Part shown: piece after piece, positions 46,501-57,339 of the stretch
Numbering within the stretch: position 1 is the first letter of the stretch
How the letters are laid out: each line of letters starts with the position of its first letter
NCBI GenBank assembly: GCA_021014325.1
Contig: CM037473.1
Coordinates: forward strand, 14,012,696 to 14,076,695
Origin: Plazaster borealis
Taxonomy: Eukaryota; Echinodermata; Asteroidea; Forcipulatida; Labidiasteridae
Reading direction: 5' to 3'
Length of the DNA stretch: 64,000 nucleotides
Translations under genes and position numbers: made by a program
Notes under the pieces: model-generated
Databases searched by the model: none
Seen by the model: the letters and a program-made list of their open reading frames with translations, nothing else
Told to the model about the DNA's origin: nothing

Positions 46501-47015
46501 GCCCACCCCTACTCATTAATGTACATGTACATGTACACCTTCCCACATGTACATGTACGCACGGCCCACATCTACAGTGACGAAAGGCAGACGTGACGCA
46601 AAGCGCGCCTGTTTGCTGCTCGTGCAGTGACGTTGGCCTGTATTAAAATGCGCACTCCATGTTTAGCCTAGTAGGGCGGCACATTACTCGACCTCAAACG
46701 AACCGCAAAGCTTTATAAGGACGTTGCACAAGTTGTTGGGGTAGAGAGATTGAGCATACTGCACAGTTAGAAATCACCCTCGATGCCGTTGGCGCTGTGA
46801 AAGTACTGTACAAAGTGAAAGTAAACCGAGAAAAGCAAAAGTGAGTTTGAGGGGGTCTCTTTTCCACCGATGAATAAAAGCATGTGATAAAAACGTGTTC
46901 ACAAGGCCAGGATAATTTCAGAATTTGTTGACACTCCCTGTCGATCAGAACGAGGAGATAGGACCACACCACAGCGGGCTGAGGTACCGCACTCCAACAA
47001 CGTCGAAGCACCAAG
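46501..47015 (+). promoter_or_regulatory. Candidate promoter and 5' UTR of the metalloproteinase-like gene
   Basis: A TATA-like TATAAG sits at 46714-46719, about 300 bp before the ATG. Upstream is a cluster of TGACG half-sites (CAGTGACGAAAG, CGTGACGCAAAG, CAGTGACGTTGG; 46576-46635), resembling CRE/ATF or AP-1-type sites. A repeated GTACATGTAC palindrome lies at 46519-46562. Matrix metalloproteinase promoters are often AP-1 controlled, but binding here is only inferred. Confidence 0.35.
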
Positions 47016-50000
47016 ATGTTTGCTCTCCTGTATGCCGCTGTCTTGCTGTGTCTCTCCAGCAGAGCAATCTCTGGAGTTGACTTGCCGTTAGCACCGGGAA
47101 TGGGTCAAGACAAACTTCTTCAGGGAATGGTGAGTTACTGGTACTGTAGTTGTATGTACAGGTGTATGTATTAATATCGTGGGCCAGCCGGCTCGGCATG
47201 GTAGACCCACTCTACGGATTGACACCAGGGGTCGATTTCACAAAACTCTTCCTAACTTAGGACTAGTCCTATAGGCAATGCTAAGAGATAGGACTAGTCT
47301 TAAGTTAAGGACCAGTATTTGAGACTAGTCCTATCTCTTAGCATTGCCTAGGACTAGTCCTAAGTTAGGAAGAGTTTTGTGAAATCGACCCCTGTGCTGT
47401 TTTCTGGTGTTGACTTGTAAGCATATTCACGGGGTACACCACCACCGTGGGTTCCTCCACGATCCACTCCAGCAAACTCCACGACCGTGCAAGAGGAGCA
47501 GCATGCAGTGAACCTAAATCGTTAAAGCAATTTTAGGACTAATATTTCATCATATGCGGTTCCAAGAGTTTTTACGGAATAGGGAAAGTACTAGTGCTGG
47601 ATAAATTGCGGAACCGCAATGATTGAAGAAATATTCCCGGCCCCATGTGTGGTGGTGCAACATTATGCAATGCATGATGCAGAAGGTTGATTAGGCCTAA
47701 TAATATTAATAGATAGGGTAAGGACTTTAGTTAGGCCTAGAGCAGTAAAGTAGATCATGGAGGTAGAAATGATTGAGTTTTGTGAAGATTTCAACTTTTA
47801 GGATAGTTTTGTTTTTAATTCAATGACAAAAGGAGCAATCGAACATACCCACAGAAAACACAATCCTACCTCCATGATTCAAGGAAGCCATCATTTTTTA
47901 TTATCACCACCAATGAAGACGGAACGTTTGAACTTGCCTTTAAAATCCATCCACACCGTTAAGACAACCGACAAATACAACACCCGAAAGACAACAACAG
48001 CAGCCCAGCAGACTGGCTGGTGATCATTATTGATTGCAACTTTGGGTTCAAGTCCAAGACGTAGAATAAGATTTGTTTAATTAGCAACATTCGGAAAGTA
48101 CACCGTTGAGTTGATAACGTGGAAGCATATCACTCAGTGAAATAGTTTTGTTTGAGTTTCTTGGGCCTTTTACTTTGGAGGAAATTGCTTCGTTTCCTGA
48201 TGTTAATCTCTTGCCATGCCAGACTTGTTAATTACTGAGATGCATCCATCTTAACATATGCCGAAAAATGGCATACCGGACACCGTTTATTTCCTCGCTG
48301 ATTCTTGAAAGCTACACGTGACTTATAATATATTGGTTGATTAAAAACATTTCAAAAGTCACGGCCAGGAGCCGAATAGACCTTTATCATGGTGTGGCCA
48401 TCTTGTTTTTGCTTCCATCCAACTCACTGAAACCAGACCGAGGCTGGAAGAAAAAATAGTCTGGTTCCATGTTTGTGCAATGAATATCAGCATTCATTAC
48501 TGTTATTGGATGCAGGGAACATGACCAAGATGGTGGCAGCACGATAAAGGTCTATTGAATTTGAATTACAAAATTATTTCAAAGATAAAGGTAAACATAT
48601 AAATTAAAGGCCAAAAGCCAAGTCAAAAACCTACTCCAATCCAACGCCGTACGTGTGAACATTTACGTACAGATTTTTGTCATGGTAATTACTATAAAAA
48701 TGTTATCAATCATAAATTTGCAAATCGTTTTGTGGTGTAAAGAATAATTTTCCGTCCATTGTTTTTGGTATGCTCCCTTACTCCGTGTTAACGAACTGCC
48801 GAGATGTGGACCTTCTTGACGTGTCACTGTCAGTCAACGTGATACGTCAATCTTCATGAAAACAATGTCAACCATTCAGCCATTTTGTCATGAAGGTTGC
48901 ATTTTCTATACAACCGCGAAGAGATTAACTCTTTGGGTTCCCCCCCCCGTAAACTCCCGATGAGAGACATCTTCCAATTGTCGGTTCCATTGCACAAGAA
49001 CAAACCAGTGGACGTTCAACAACCTTCGTGCCAAGTTAACGATGTTTATCCGCCGTAATTGGGGGAATATTCACCGACGGAGAAAATCCTTGAAAAGTTT
49101 GCTTCTCAACATGAAAGTTAGGGAAATTAAGTTGACGGGGAAAAAAAAAAGTCCGCATGGTCCTTCTCAGATAGTTCCCATGCAGTCCGATATCGCCCAT
49201 GCGTCATTAACGCCAATGCCTCCCCAAAGACTTGACCTCCCGGTCACCCCTCTTGTAATAACAGTCTGAAGGGTCCTTCTAAGATACGGAAGCCGAGAGT
49301 GAACATTATTGTTACCTTAAGATGTGGTGGACGATTGGTTACTCGTGCGGTATGCTTCTATGTTGTGTTTTAACGCTATATACGAAGTGTGGACCTGAGA
49401 ACAAACGAGGTCCACATAATGTAGGGACTTGAAACACTATGTGGACATACACACGTCCACACAGTGTGTTTTTTATACAGTTTTGAAGAATAGGTCTTAA
49501 GTGTACAGAACAAAGGAATGTCCACAGAGTGACTGCAACACAGAGCTGTGTATTCTAAGGCGAAACTGAAAGTATTTTGCTGGTGTTGATATAAAATGTC
49601 TTTCTATACATCAAGTAGAATTCTGTCTTCATCTTAATCGTTCGCGTCTTTAAGAAAACAAAACCGTAGGCTGAAGAAAATCCCCGAGCAGCAACACCAG
49701 TTTGTCTCTGTTTCCTCCCTCCTGTTGACTGCACCTTTCTTATCTTTACTTCCGCACTTCCGCATCCACGGTTTCGTACTATTATTACGGTGTAGGCCCA
49801 CGGTTCAGTTGACTAGAAAATCTCTTGGTGGTTAATTTAACCATGGAAGGATAGGGGGGGGGGGGCTTTTCCCCAAGGCTTCTTCACAGAATCAATTAAT
49901 TTACATCTCCGTGATTAACGCAAAATAATAAACAAACCAAACAAACAGATGAACAATGAGTGTTTGTGGGTCCTTGCTCTGTGCACCAATTAACTCGTTA

Positions 50001-53000
50001 AGTTTGTTGAGGTCACAATTTGCATGGAGTCAAAAGCTGTTTTCAAAAAAGTCAATTTCTTATAATTGTCGGTCTCTTCTCATCCACTGCATGGCCTCTT
50101 CTGGTTAGTTCATTATACAACCACAGCCAAATAAAAAATACATTTAAAAAACGAAGTCAGAGAGTAATGGAAGGCTATGTTTGATCATTTCTACCTCCAT
50201 GGTTAGACAGTGTTCAGAAGGGTTCCCCGGCCTCGTCTTGGAAAAGGAAATTCCAAGCACCTCCCTGATTGGTTCAGAAATTATTCTTCAATTTCAAGAT
50301 GCAAACAATCAGATAAATTTATCATCATAGACCCATCTGACCTAGCTACATATTCAATACAACAATATACACCTTCATCATAGTGCGGATATCTTGTTTT
50401 CCTTTCTTACATGATAACACCCAAACCGAGGCTGAGGGAAAATTAGTCGGGCTCCCTTCCACGAAGCCTTAATTATAGAACAGCAATTGCCTTCGCGTCT
50501 ACAGGGAACCCGACACAGTGGCCTTTGCTCTGTGGCCTTATGTCAGGACATAATTTCAGGCTCTCTGTATCCGTATACACAGTGAAAATGAGGAAGCCTT
50601 AAATTAGGGCCGTGTCCGAATTGGCGGCTACAGCTTCGGCTACGGCTAGATTTCCGCGTCATCATGCGTTGAAGTATAGCAACAGTGGTAGCCGTAGCCA
50701 TTAACCGCCAATTCGGATACAGCCTTACATCTCATTTGTTATAAAAGGACAAGACTATTTTAATGTTTGTCTCTGTTTCAGTGCGTTGGAAGAATGGAAG
50801 CTCCCGACGACTGTTTTACCTTGACTATTTTAACAATAACATCAAATGACCTCACGGCTGACCTTGTAAATATTATTCATAAGCTCCTTCAGAAATGACT
50901 TCATCATCCTGTTTGTCTATATACACAAACCCTCCCCCTCTCAACATTCAGACAACATTGGATGACAAATGATGACGTGACCTTCAGCTCATTTTGTCTC
51001 ATGATGAGTTGTAGATAATGTCAATTGACAGGTGGCTATATAGGTCGGGTCTCAGGGGTCCATGTACGGTCGTACATCATCCTAGAAAACAAGACAGCCA
51101 GTCAACGGAACATTCACTTCCATGAGACATTGAAAGACAAATTCCAAGGGAGCGTTGTAGAACCTGCAAACTGAATGAAATAATGTGGGGAACTATAGCT
51201 ATAGTTCTTGGCGAGAGGGGGTTTGTTTAGGCCTAGTGGGTGTATCGAATCGTGGCGGCAAGCTTGTTTGTCTTTGACACACATAATTATGGGTATTTTG
51301 AAGAGTAGGCCTACATTCATTTCCATCCTTCAGCCTTTAATAAACAAACAATATAAACTTAGTTCAACTTTCAGGCTTGGGAAAGTGACACCGTTTAAAG
51401 ACACGGAAAGAACACATTAATTCTTTCTTTTATCTGTTAATTCAATCTGTAAGTTTGTTTATTATTCTAAATTGTTGTGTTTGTGTCTGTACTGTTTGAA
51501 TCAAGGCCAGTTTTAATTTACCCAGTGTGGGATGATAAAGTTTTTATCTCTCTAGGCCTATATATCTATCAAACGTCGTTCATTCTTGTTTTGCTTTCTC
51601 TTTCCCCCGTAATGAAGTTTTTAAGTGGAGAATGGAAGTGAAATATAGTCTGCTCCTATAGTCAAATTTGGGGAGTAAGAATTAGATTAGTTCTGTATAA
51701 ATTGTATGTTATTACATCTAGGGAACATGGGTGGAGACAGGGAGCATGTCTTAAATCAGTGCGCTTTTATTGAGGGCCTTTTCCAAACCTCGGCTTGGGC
51801 TACGGCTCCGGCTTGGGCTCCGTCATCAAATTCTGCACGATGTTTCCAGCATCAAATGAAGCCTGCAGCTGGAGCCCGGGGTTTGGAAAATACCTGAAGA
51901 CCCATTTTCTACTAAGCTGTTGAGCAGGAGGTATACTGCTTAAAATATTTGCTAAAGCAACATTAGCAGAGAACCAGTCACGAGCAATGTAACCTGCACG
52001 CTCACTACATTGGTTGGTGACCTGTTTCTGCCTAGCAATTATTGTTTTGTGTGCTTAGCAGTTTTATAAAGTTTTGCCCTGAGAAATCTGAAGACAAAAA
52101 CTTGTTTCTCTTTACTCCAGGAATGGCTACAAAAGTACGGATACATTAAGATCGACGCCGGCAAAGATAGCGACGGTCTGGATTTCTCGATGATCAAGGA
52201 CGGCATCAGTAAGTTCCAGATTTTCAACAGTTTACCGGACACAAAGATGATCGACTCGAACACCATAGCCGAGATGGAGAAGCCCCGCTGCGGGTGTGGA
52301 GACCCCGAGTTCTCCGGGGTGGCGGAACGCGAGGAGTTCCGGTTCAGAGCGGAAGGCGGGAAATGGAACAAGACGGAACTGACTTACAGGTGAGAACTTT
52401 GGGCTGTTTGAACCGGAATATCAGGAACAATCCGGTTAACCACAGTTAAAACAAACAAAAACTATCTTGCCTTCATGATAGCCTACTTGTTTAAAGGCAG
52501 GATGTACCAATGACCATAAAAATCTGCTTGGTGAAGAGCACCGATTGGTATTAGAAAACATCGTTAGAAACGGCCCCTTTGGAATTATTAGAGAAAGGGG
52601 AAATTGTTCACCCAAAACTTTGAATCTGAGAAAGGCATCTGAAAGCACATTATGCGACAAGGGGTTTTCTTTCATTATGTTCTTGCAACTTCGATGACCA
52701 ATTGAGCCCAAATTTTCACAGGTTTGTTATTGTATGCATATGTTGGGATCCCAAGTAAGAGTACTGGTCTTTGACAATTACCAAAAATAAAATGCTGTCA
52801 TCATTGAAAAGGTTGTGTATAACTTTTTGAGATCAATCACAATCTTTCTTCCACAGCAAAGCAATTAAGCGTAATGATAAAAGTAGTAATGATAACAAAA
52901 AAATATAACACACCTGATGGTTTGTAAGACGCCTATAATAGCCTAGAACTAGAAGTACATTACGAAACCAAAACAATTTTACAACAACTTAAAATAAATT

Positions 53001-55851
53001 TCATTAAGTATAGGCCTACAGAACAAGCGTTCTCCCTTAAAGGCCCTGTACACTATTGGTAAGATCGAAAAACACAATGTTCACAGATTCACACATAACT
53101 TACATGATTTAAAGTAAGTAATGGTAGAAAGGGTTCCTTAAAATATTTCTGCCTAAAGTGCTATCGTTTCTGAGAAAATAATGAGTAAAACAATAGTTTT
53201 TATCACGCGCGATAATTTGAAAAAACAGAAAACACATAAGGTCTCTTTTCACTATTTTCTCGTGACCTAGATGACCAATTAAGCTCAAACTTTCACAGGT
53301 TTGTTTGTTCTACATATGTTGAATCACACAAAATGTGGACACTGATTTTGAGCTGTTACCAAAAGTGTACAATACCTTTAACAACAGTGGTCCGCTGGCA
53401 AAAAGCCAGTTTAAACACCTGAGGACCAGTCAGAATTCTCTCCAAGTGGTCCGGCTGGCTAGTTCAGCTTTGAAAGGCGTCTCTAAGATTCAATAATATG
53501 AAATAAGGACTAGTGAAAAAGCTGGCAGACTAGTAGTAGTGGAATGACAAGCCAACTGGTCCCGCTGGCTAGTCACTGAAAAGGTTAAAGGCAAATCATG
53601 AGAACATGCAAATTGATTGAAGGAAACAAAACCCAGTAAAAAAGGCTTTGGACGTCAGACAAGTTTCAAATTGAGTTAGGGGAATACGATATGTTATCTT
53701 ATACAATACCTATGACAAATCTCACAAGACTAGTATCAGCATGTCAAATAAAAAGTGAAGAGGAATTGTTCATCCCAAGTAATCCCTGAATTGAAAGAAT
53801 TAATCAGGAACGTTTTACCCCATCTTAATGGACTTTTAACGAGCACCCAGTGGGTTGTTTCATGTTTTTAATGGCGTATCCTCAGCGGGATCAGCGTTGC
53901 CAACTCGGGAGGGAAAAAGTGGGCCCATACTGAGAGCTTATAAATCTGATTAGGGAAAACCCAAAATGTCCCGGAAACTGGGTCATCACCTCTGACCCCT
54001 TAAATGTCCGTGAACCCTGTTTCTTGGTAAAAGGTGACTAACGAAATGAAGAGCGATTTCCACTCCATAACCTTCATATGTAACAATAAATTACACTTCA
54101 AATTCCATTACAACAGATAAGTGTCCCAACTGATATATTATTTTATAGATCATCACTTAACCTTTCATATCTTTTTTTTTTAAGAGAAAGGGAAGACAAG
54201 TTGTTTACAATTGTTCAAACTTTTTGAAGGGAAACTCACTTGGCCTGACGGGCTTTTTTTTTACCCCCCTTGTGTCATCCGTTTCAGAATATCCCGGATC
54301 CCGAACGACTTGTCGAAAAAAGTAGTCCGTCGAACCGTGAGAGCAGCATGCAACGTTTGGAGCAGTCGCTCCCCGTTGAGATTTGACGAAGTCCGATCTG
54401 GTCGCGCGGACATTAATATCAAGTTCATGGGGACTATGAACCACGGGGACAGGCGAGCCTTCATGCATCCCAAGAAGGAGGTGGCCCACGGGTTCCCTCC
54501 GACCGACCCGGATTTACCCGGTGATATCCACTTGGACGCCTCGGAGAGTTACACCTTTGAAGAGGGCGAAGGTATGTATTATTGTGTTGTATTTATTTGA
54601 CATTTAACAATTATACAAATATCAACAACCAAGATATACATTGGCTCACTTGAGTTACTCCAGATTTTTCTTTAATTTCATAATTCTTTCTCCATCTTTC
54701 AACAATTCATGGGCTCATGGAAATCCAACCCCAAAAAATGAATTATCCAAGGGTGAGACTTTACAATCCTTGTTGGTGACCTTTAATTTTTCTCAAATGA
54801 CCTCCGCACCACATGATTTGAGATCAGTTACGATACTGTTACATACTATTTTAAACCAGGTCGGGGCCAAACTACGGAGTCCAACAGAGAACATGCAAAG
54901 TGTAATGTACTTTTGCTCTGTGTGCGCGCGCGGTGAAATTCTATTCCCGAGGTACATTGTAAGTTTGTCCAGTTCGTATCTAATCTGTAGCCCTCCGGCG
55001 TACGTGACAAAATGCACTTTTCCTCGATGTCCCTTCAAAGACTCCGTACGATCTAACCCTAAGAGTTGGATTAATCACCATGTGCCTTCGAATGATAACA
55101 TTATTGCTCTTCCTGGCAGCGGAAATATCACTGCCGCACGAGGGCGTACCTTGCTAATCACTTTACACGCCCCCAATCGGAATTACATTTGAGAACATTT
55201 TCACGGAATTTTGACCTGTTTAGTATATCACTCAAACAATCCGCACTCATCACTGAAAGGAACATATCAAAACGCTACATATTTTTGTAATCTTTTGAAC
55301 ACATTTCCAGTATTGTAATTTGTGTGCATGTCGGTTTACCTATACATAATGTAGGCCTATACCCAGTTTGAAATCATATTGATTCAGCCAACGCAGTAGT
55401 AGGTTGTTTGTTTATACCAATTTACTTTCTGTTGTGTGACAGCCATAAACCATGTACACCCCTATCTATTTGTCAACCTACAACTCAAATTTGCACCCAT
55501 GTTTACACCAGCACCCACCTTTGTCACATTTCATTTATTTTGTTTTAATAACTTATTGTTCCTCCATGATTGCAGTGACACTCCCGTTTATTTGTATATA
55601 TACTATATTTATCTACACCTGTTTCTTGTTTCCCATCCTTTCTTGCCCCAGGAATCTATCTGCACCATCTCCTCGTCCATCTCATCGGTCACACCCTGGG
55701 CTTGGGTCACTCTCCGCACCCCCAGTCCGTCATGAACCCTGCCGTGCGACCCTATGACCCCGAGTTTGCCCTCTCCAAGAATGACATGGTGGGCTTGCAC
55801 TCCCTCTACGGCAGGAAAAAGAGAGACAGGGTCCGGCACCGTCGCCATTGA
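47016..55851 (+). CDS. Matrilysin-like matrix metalloproteinase homologue lacking the catalytic glutamate, 4 exons
   Basis: Exons 47016-47129, 52121-52389, 54288-54571, 55652-55851; phases match; 288 residues. Residues 1-20 form a signal peptide (MFALLYAAVLLCLSSRAISG). The prodomain (about 21-105) carries a cysteine-switch variant PRCGCGD (Cys95). The catalytic fold begins near GKWNKTELTYRI (118-129). NHGD (179-182), AHGF (194-197) and IHLD (208-211) match the structural zinc/calcium sites. HLIGHTLGLGH (232-242) keeps the three zinc histidines, but Leu233 (codon CTC, 55681-55683) replaces the glutamate essential for peptide hydrolysis. The Met-turn is VMNP (249-252). There is no hinge, hemopexin domain or transmembrane anchor; the protein ends in a basic tail RKKRDRVRHRRH after LYG. 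It is close in length to MMP7 and MMP26. The protein should be secreted and bind zinc, but active proteolysis is unlikely. A polyadenylation signal AATAAA is at 55878-55883. Confidence 0.85.
47227..47394. mobile_element. 168-bp nearly perfect palindromic element
   Basis: AGGGGTCGATTTCACAAAAC at the left and GTTTTGTGAAATCGACCCCT at the right are exact inverses. Pairing continues inward through CTTCCTAACTTAGGACTAGT and GATAGGACTAGTC to a small central loop. It lies in intron 1 of the metalloproteinase-like gene, about 100 bp after exon 1. Confidence 0.85.
48376..48555. mobile_element. Miniature element with TIR ATAGACCTTTATC
   Basis: ATAGACCTTTATCATGGTG at the left, and CACGATAAAGGTCTAT at the right. 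The interior GGCCATCTTGTTTT and ACCAAGATGGTGGC are also inverted. A weaker relative (CACCTTCATCATAGTGCGG, CAAACCGAGGCTGAG) is near 50370-50470. Confidence 0.75.
50607..50726. mobile_element. Palindromic element, GGCTGTATCCGAATTGGCGG type
   Basis: GGGCCGTGTCCGAATTGGCG at the left pairs with CCGCCAATTCGGATACAGCC at the right. CTACAGCTTCGGCTACGGCT and GTAGCCGTAGCC are inner arms. About 55 bp after it, intron 1 continues with nothing recognisable. Confidence 0.7.
51773..51896. mobile_element. Miniature element with TIR TTTTCCAAACC
   Basis: AGGGCCTTTTCCAAACCTCG and CCCGGGGTTTGGAAAATACC are inverted; internal GGCTTGGGCTACGGCTCC repeats resemble the 50607 element. Confidence 0.55.
51900..52082. mobile_element. 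Decayed family C element
   Basis: AAGCTGTTGAGCAGGAGG at the left and GTGCTTAGCAGTTTTATAAA at the right are degraded family C arms; AACCAGTCACGAGC matches the interior. It ends 39 bp before exon 2 of the metalloproteinase-like gene. Confidence 0.5.
52491..52790 (-). mobile_element. Family A miniature element, diverged
   Basis: TTAAAGGCAGGATGTACC at the left and CTTTGACAATTACCAAAA at the right, with the TGTTGGGATCCCAAG and CCCAAATTTTCACAGG blocks. It lies about 100 bp after exon 2 of the metalloproteinase-like gene. Confidence 0.65.
53037..53381 (+). mobile_element. TTAA miniature element, family F, copy 2
   Basis: Starts TTAAAGGCCCTGTACACTAT and ends AGTGTACAATACCTTTAA; both TTAA ends survive. 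It is nearly identical to 44334-44682 apart from small indels. Confidence 0.8.
54641..55192 (+). other. Unexplained 183-codon ORF within intron 3 of the metalloproteinase-like gene
   Basis: This is the longest single open frame in the window. It encodes a Ser/Cys/Pro-containing product with a hydrophobic start (MAHLSYSRFFFNFIILSPSF) and a CTFPRCPF segment, but no domain I know. The opposite strand also has an 81-codon frame (55038-54793). It could be a fossil of a transposon gene, a non-spliced gene, or chance. The introns around it are more AT-rich than this stretch. Confidence 0.2.
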
Positions 55852-55877
55852 CTTGAGAAGGAGGTTACATCGGCGTG

Positions 55878-55883
55878 AATAAA
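55878..55883 (+). terminator. Polyadenylation signal AATAAA
   Basis: Exact AATAAA 27 nt after the TGA of the metalloproteinase-like gene. Further AT-rich candidates lie downstream, so the 3' end in use is not certain. Confidence 0.5.
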
Positions 55884-56394
55884 GAACTGTTTTCTTTTGT
55901 GAGCGAGCTCCCTGAACCACAACAAAAATTACCCGCTTGGGTATCAAAAGCAATCTCTTGGGTTGCCAGACGAAGACCAGACCTGAGAAAACCTATATTA
56001 TTTTTGTAATTAAAACCCATATCCGTTAAATCACTTTTATACCAACAATAACAACCACCCCACACGGTGAACCACAAACCCAAATCGACATCGATACTCC
56101 ACCATGGTCTTAAATCTTTCTACCTTATATGTACATAAATGTTTACTAGTATAGTAAAGAAAGCGAAGGAACCAGTTTGGTAAGGTCTTTGTTTTAACCA
56201 AGATATCGAAAGCTGACAGGGGCTACTCAGCTGGATGATTTTTCATATGAGATTTTAGGAGTCCATAACAAAACTGAACAGAAAGTGAACTGGCTAAAAT
56301 TTCGCAGAATTCTACACTTACGGCCATAGAACCAGGCGCCTTTACAGGGCACCGTAAGCACATTATTTTGTGGAAAGCGGTGCTAAATTGGGCG

Positions 56395-56530
56395 GTGGGA
56401 CCAATTTCAAAGAGCTGCTTAAGCACAAAAAGTTAGCACAACAAATGATATATGCTTACCAGAATAAGGTTACAAGCCAAAATACCTTATCACATGTGCC
56501 ATCTGCGACTCGTATCCCACTCAGTTTTCA
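56395..56530. mobile_element. Family C fragment
   Basis: GGGACCAATTTCAAAGAGCT, then GCTTACCAGAATAAGGTTAC. The right half is lost near 56525. A GGCTC/CCGTAAGC-type fragment precedes it (56310-56360). Confidence 0.6.
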
Positions 56531-56946
56531 TTCCTGTGTTTTTATGTGGATTTGTGGCCTCAGGAAACAAAGAAAACAACAATTTGAGTAATTCGTATAG
56601 AGCTCCGTGTATATATGCCTTGTAAATAAGCTGTAAAGATAAAAACGAAATACTCTGCCGAACTTTTTAAAACTTTTATTCCTTATCAACCAAAGATATA
56701 CTAATCACACTATTATAATATTTTCTAATAATCTGTAATATCTTTTATGTAAACTTTCTGTTTGATAAGCTTTTGAATTTGTGTGTATAATAAAATATTG
56801 TACAAAGTTTATCTTCTACAGCAGTCATGGTATTGTATATGATTGTGTGTGTGTGACAAGAAAGGCATAATTTATTTCAATGACTTTTGTAATGACATTA
56901 CGATGTCAATCTGATAACCAAGGGGTTTATTATGGTCGTCCAAACA

Positions 56947-57080
56947 TACACCAAGGACATTTGGAGTTGAGATACTCGTATTGAAGCTTGTTTCCATGTG
57001 TGCAATTTAAAACACACCAAGGAAGTTTGGAGGTGAAACACTCGTATCGAGGCTTGTTTTCAGGTGTGCAATTTAAAACG
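56947..57080. repeat. Two-unit tandem duplication, about 66 bp per unit
   Basis: ACACCAAGGACATTTGGAGT...GTGTGCAATTTAAAAC is followed directly by ACACCAAGGAAGTTTGGAGG...GTGTGCAATTTAAAAC, with several substitutions between units. Confidence 0.8.
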
Positions 57081-57152
57081 AAACACCGACAGTGCAATGT
57101 CTGATCTCTTTAATTAAACAGTGGTCTAGTTTATGTGTGTGTGAACAAACAA

Positions 57153-57339
57153 CGGTCCAATTCATAGAGCTGCTTAAGCACAAAAAGTAGCTAAGCGCAA
57201 TTTTGCTTACCAGAATAAGGTTACCAGCCAAACTACCATGTCACTTGTACAATTTGTGACTGGTATCCTGCTCATTTCTGCTGAGCAGAAAATTTTAAGC
57301 AATATTTTCTGCTTAAGCAGCTCTATGAAATTGGGCCCA
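57153..57339. mobile_element. Family C palindromic element
   Basis: Starts GGTCCAATTCATAGAGCTGC and ends GCTCTATGAAATTGGGCCC. Confidence 0.85.

Noticed and set aside
55681..55683. Loss of the metalloproteinase glutamate as a sequencing error
   Set aside because: CTC differs from both Glu codons at all three positions and the surrounding frame is intact.
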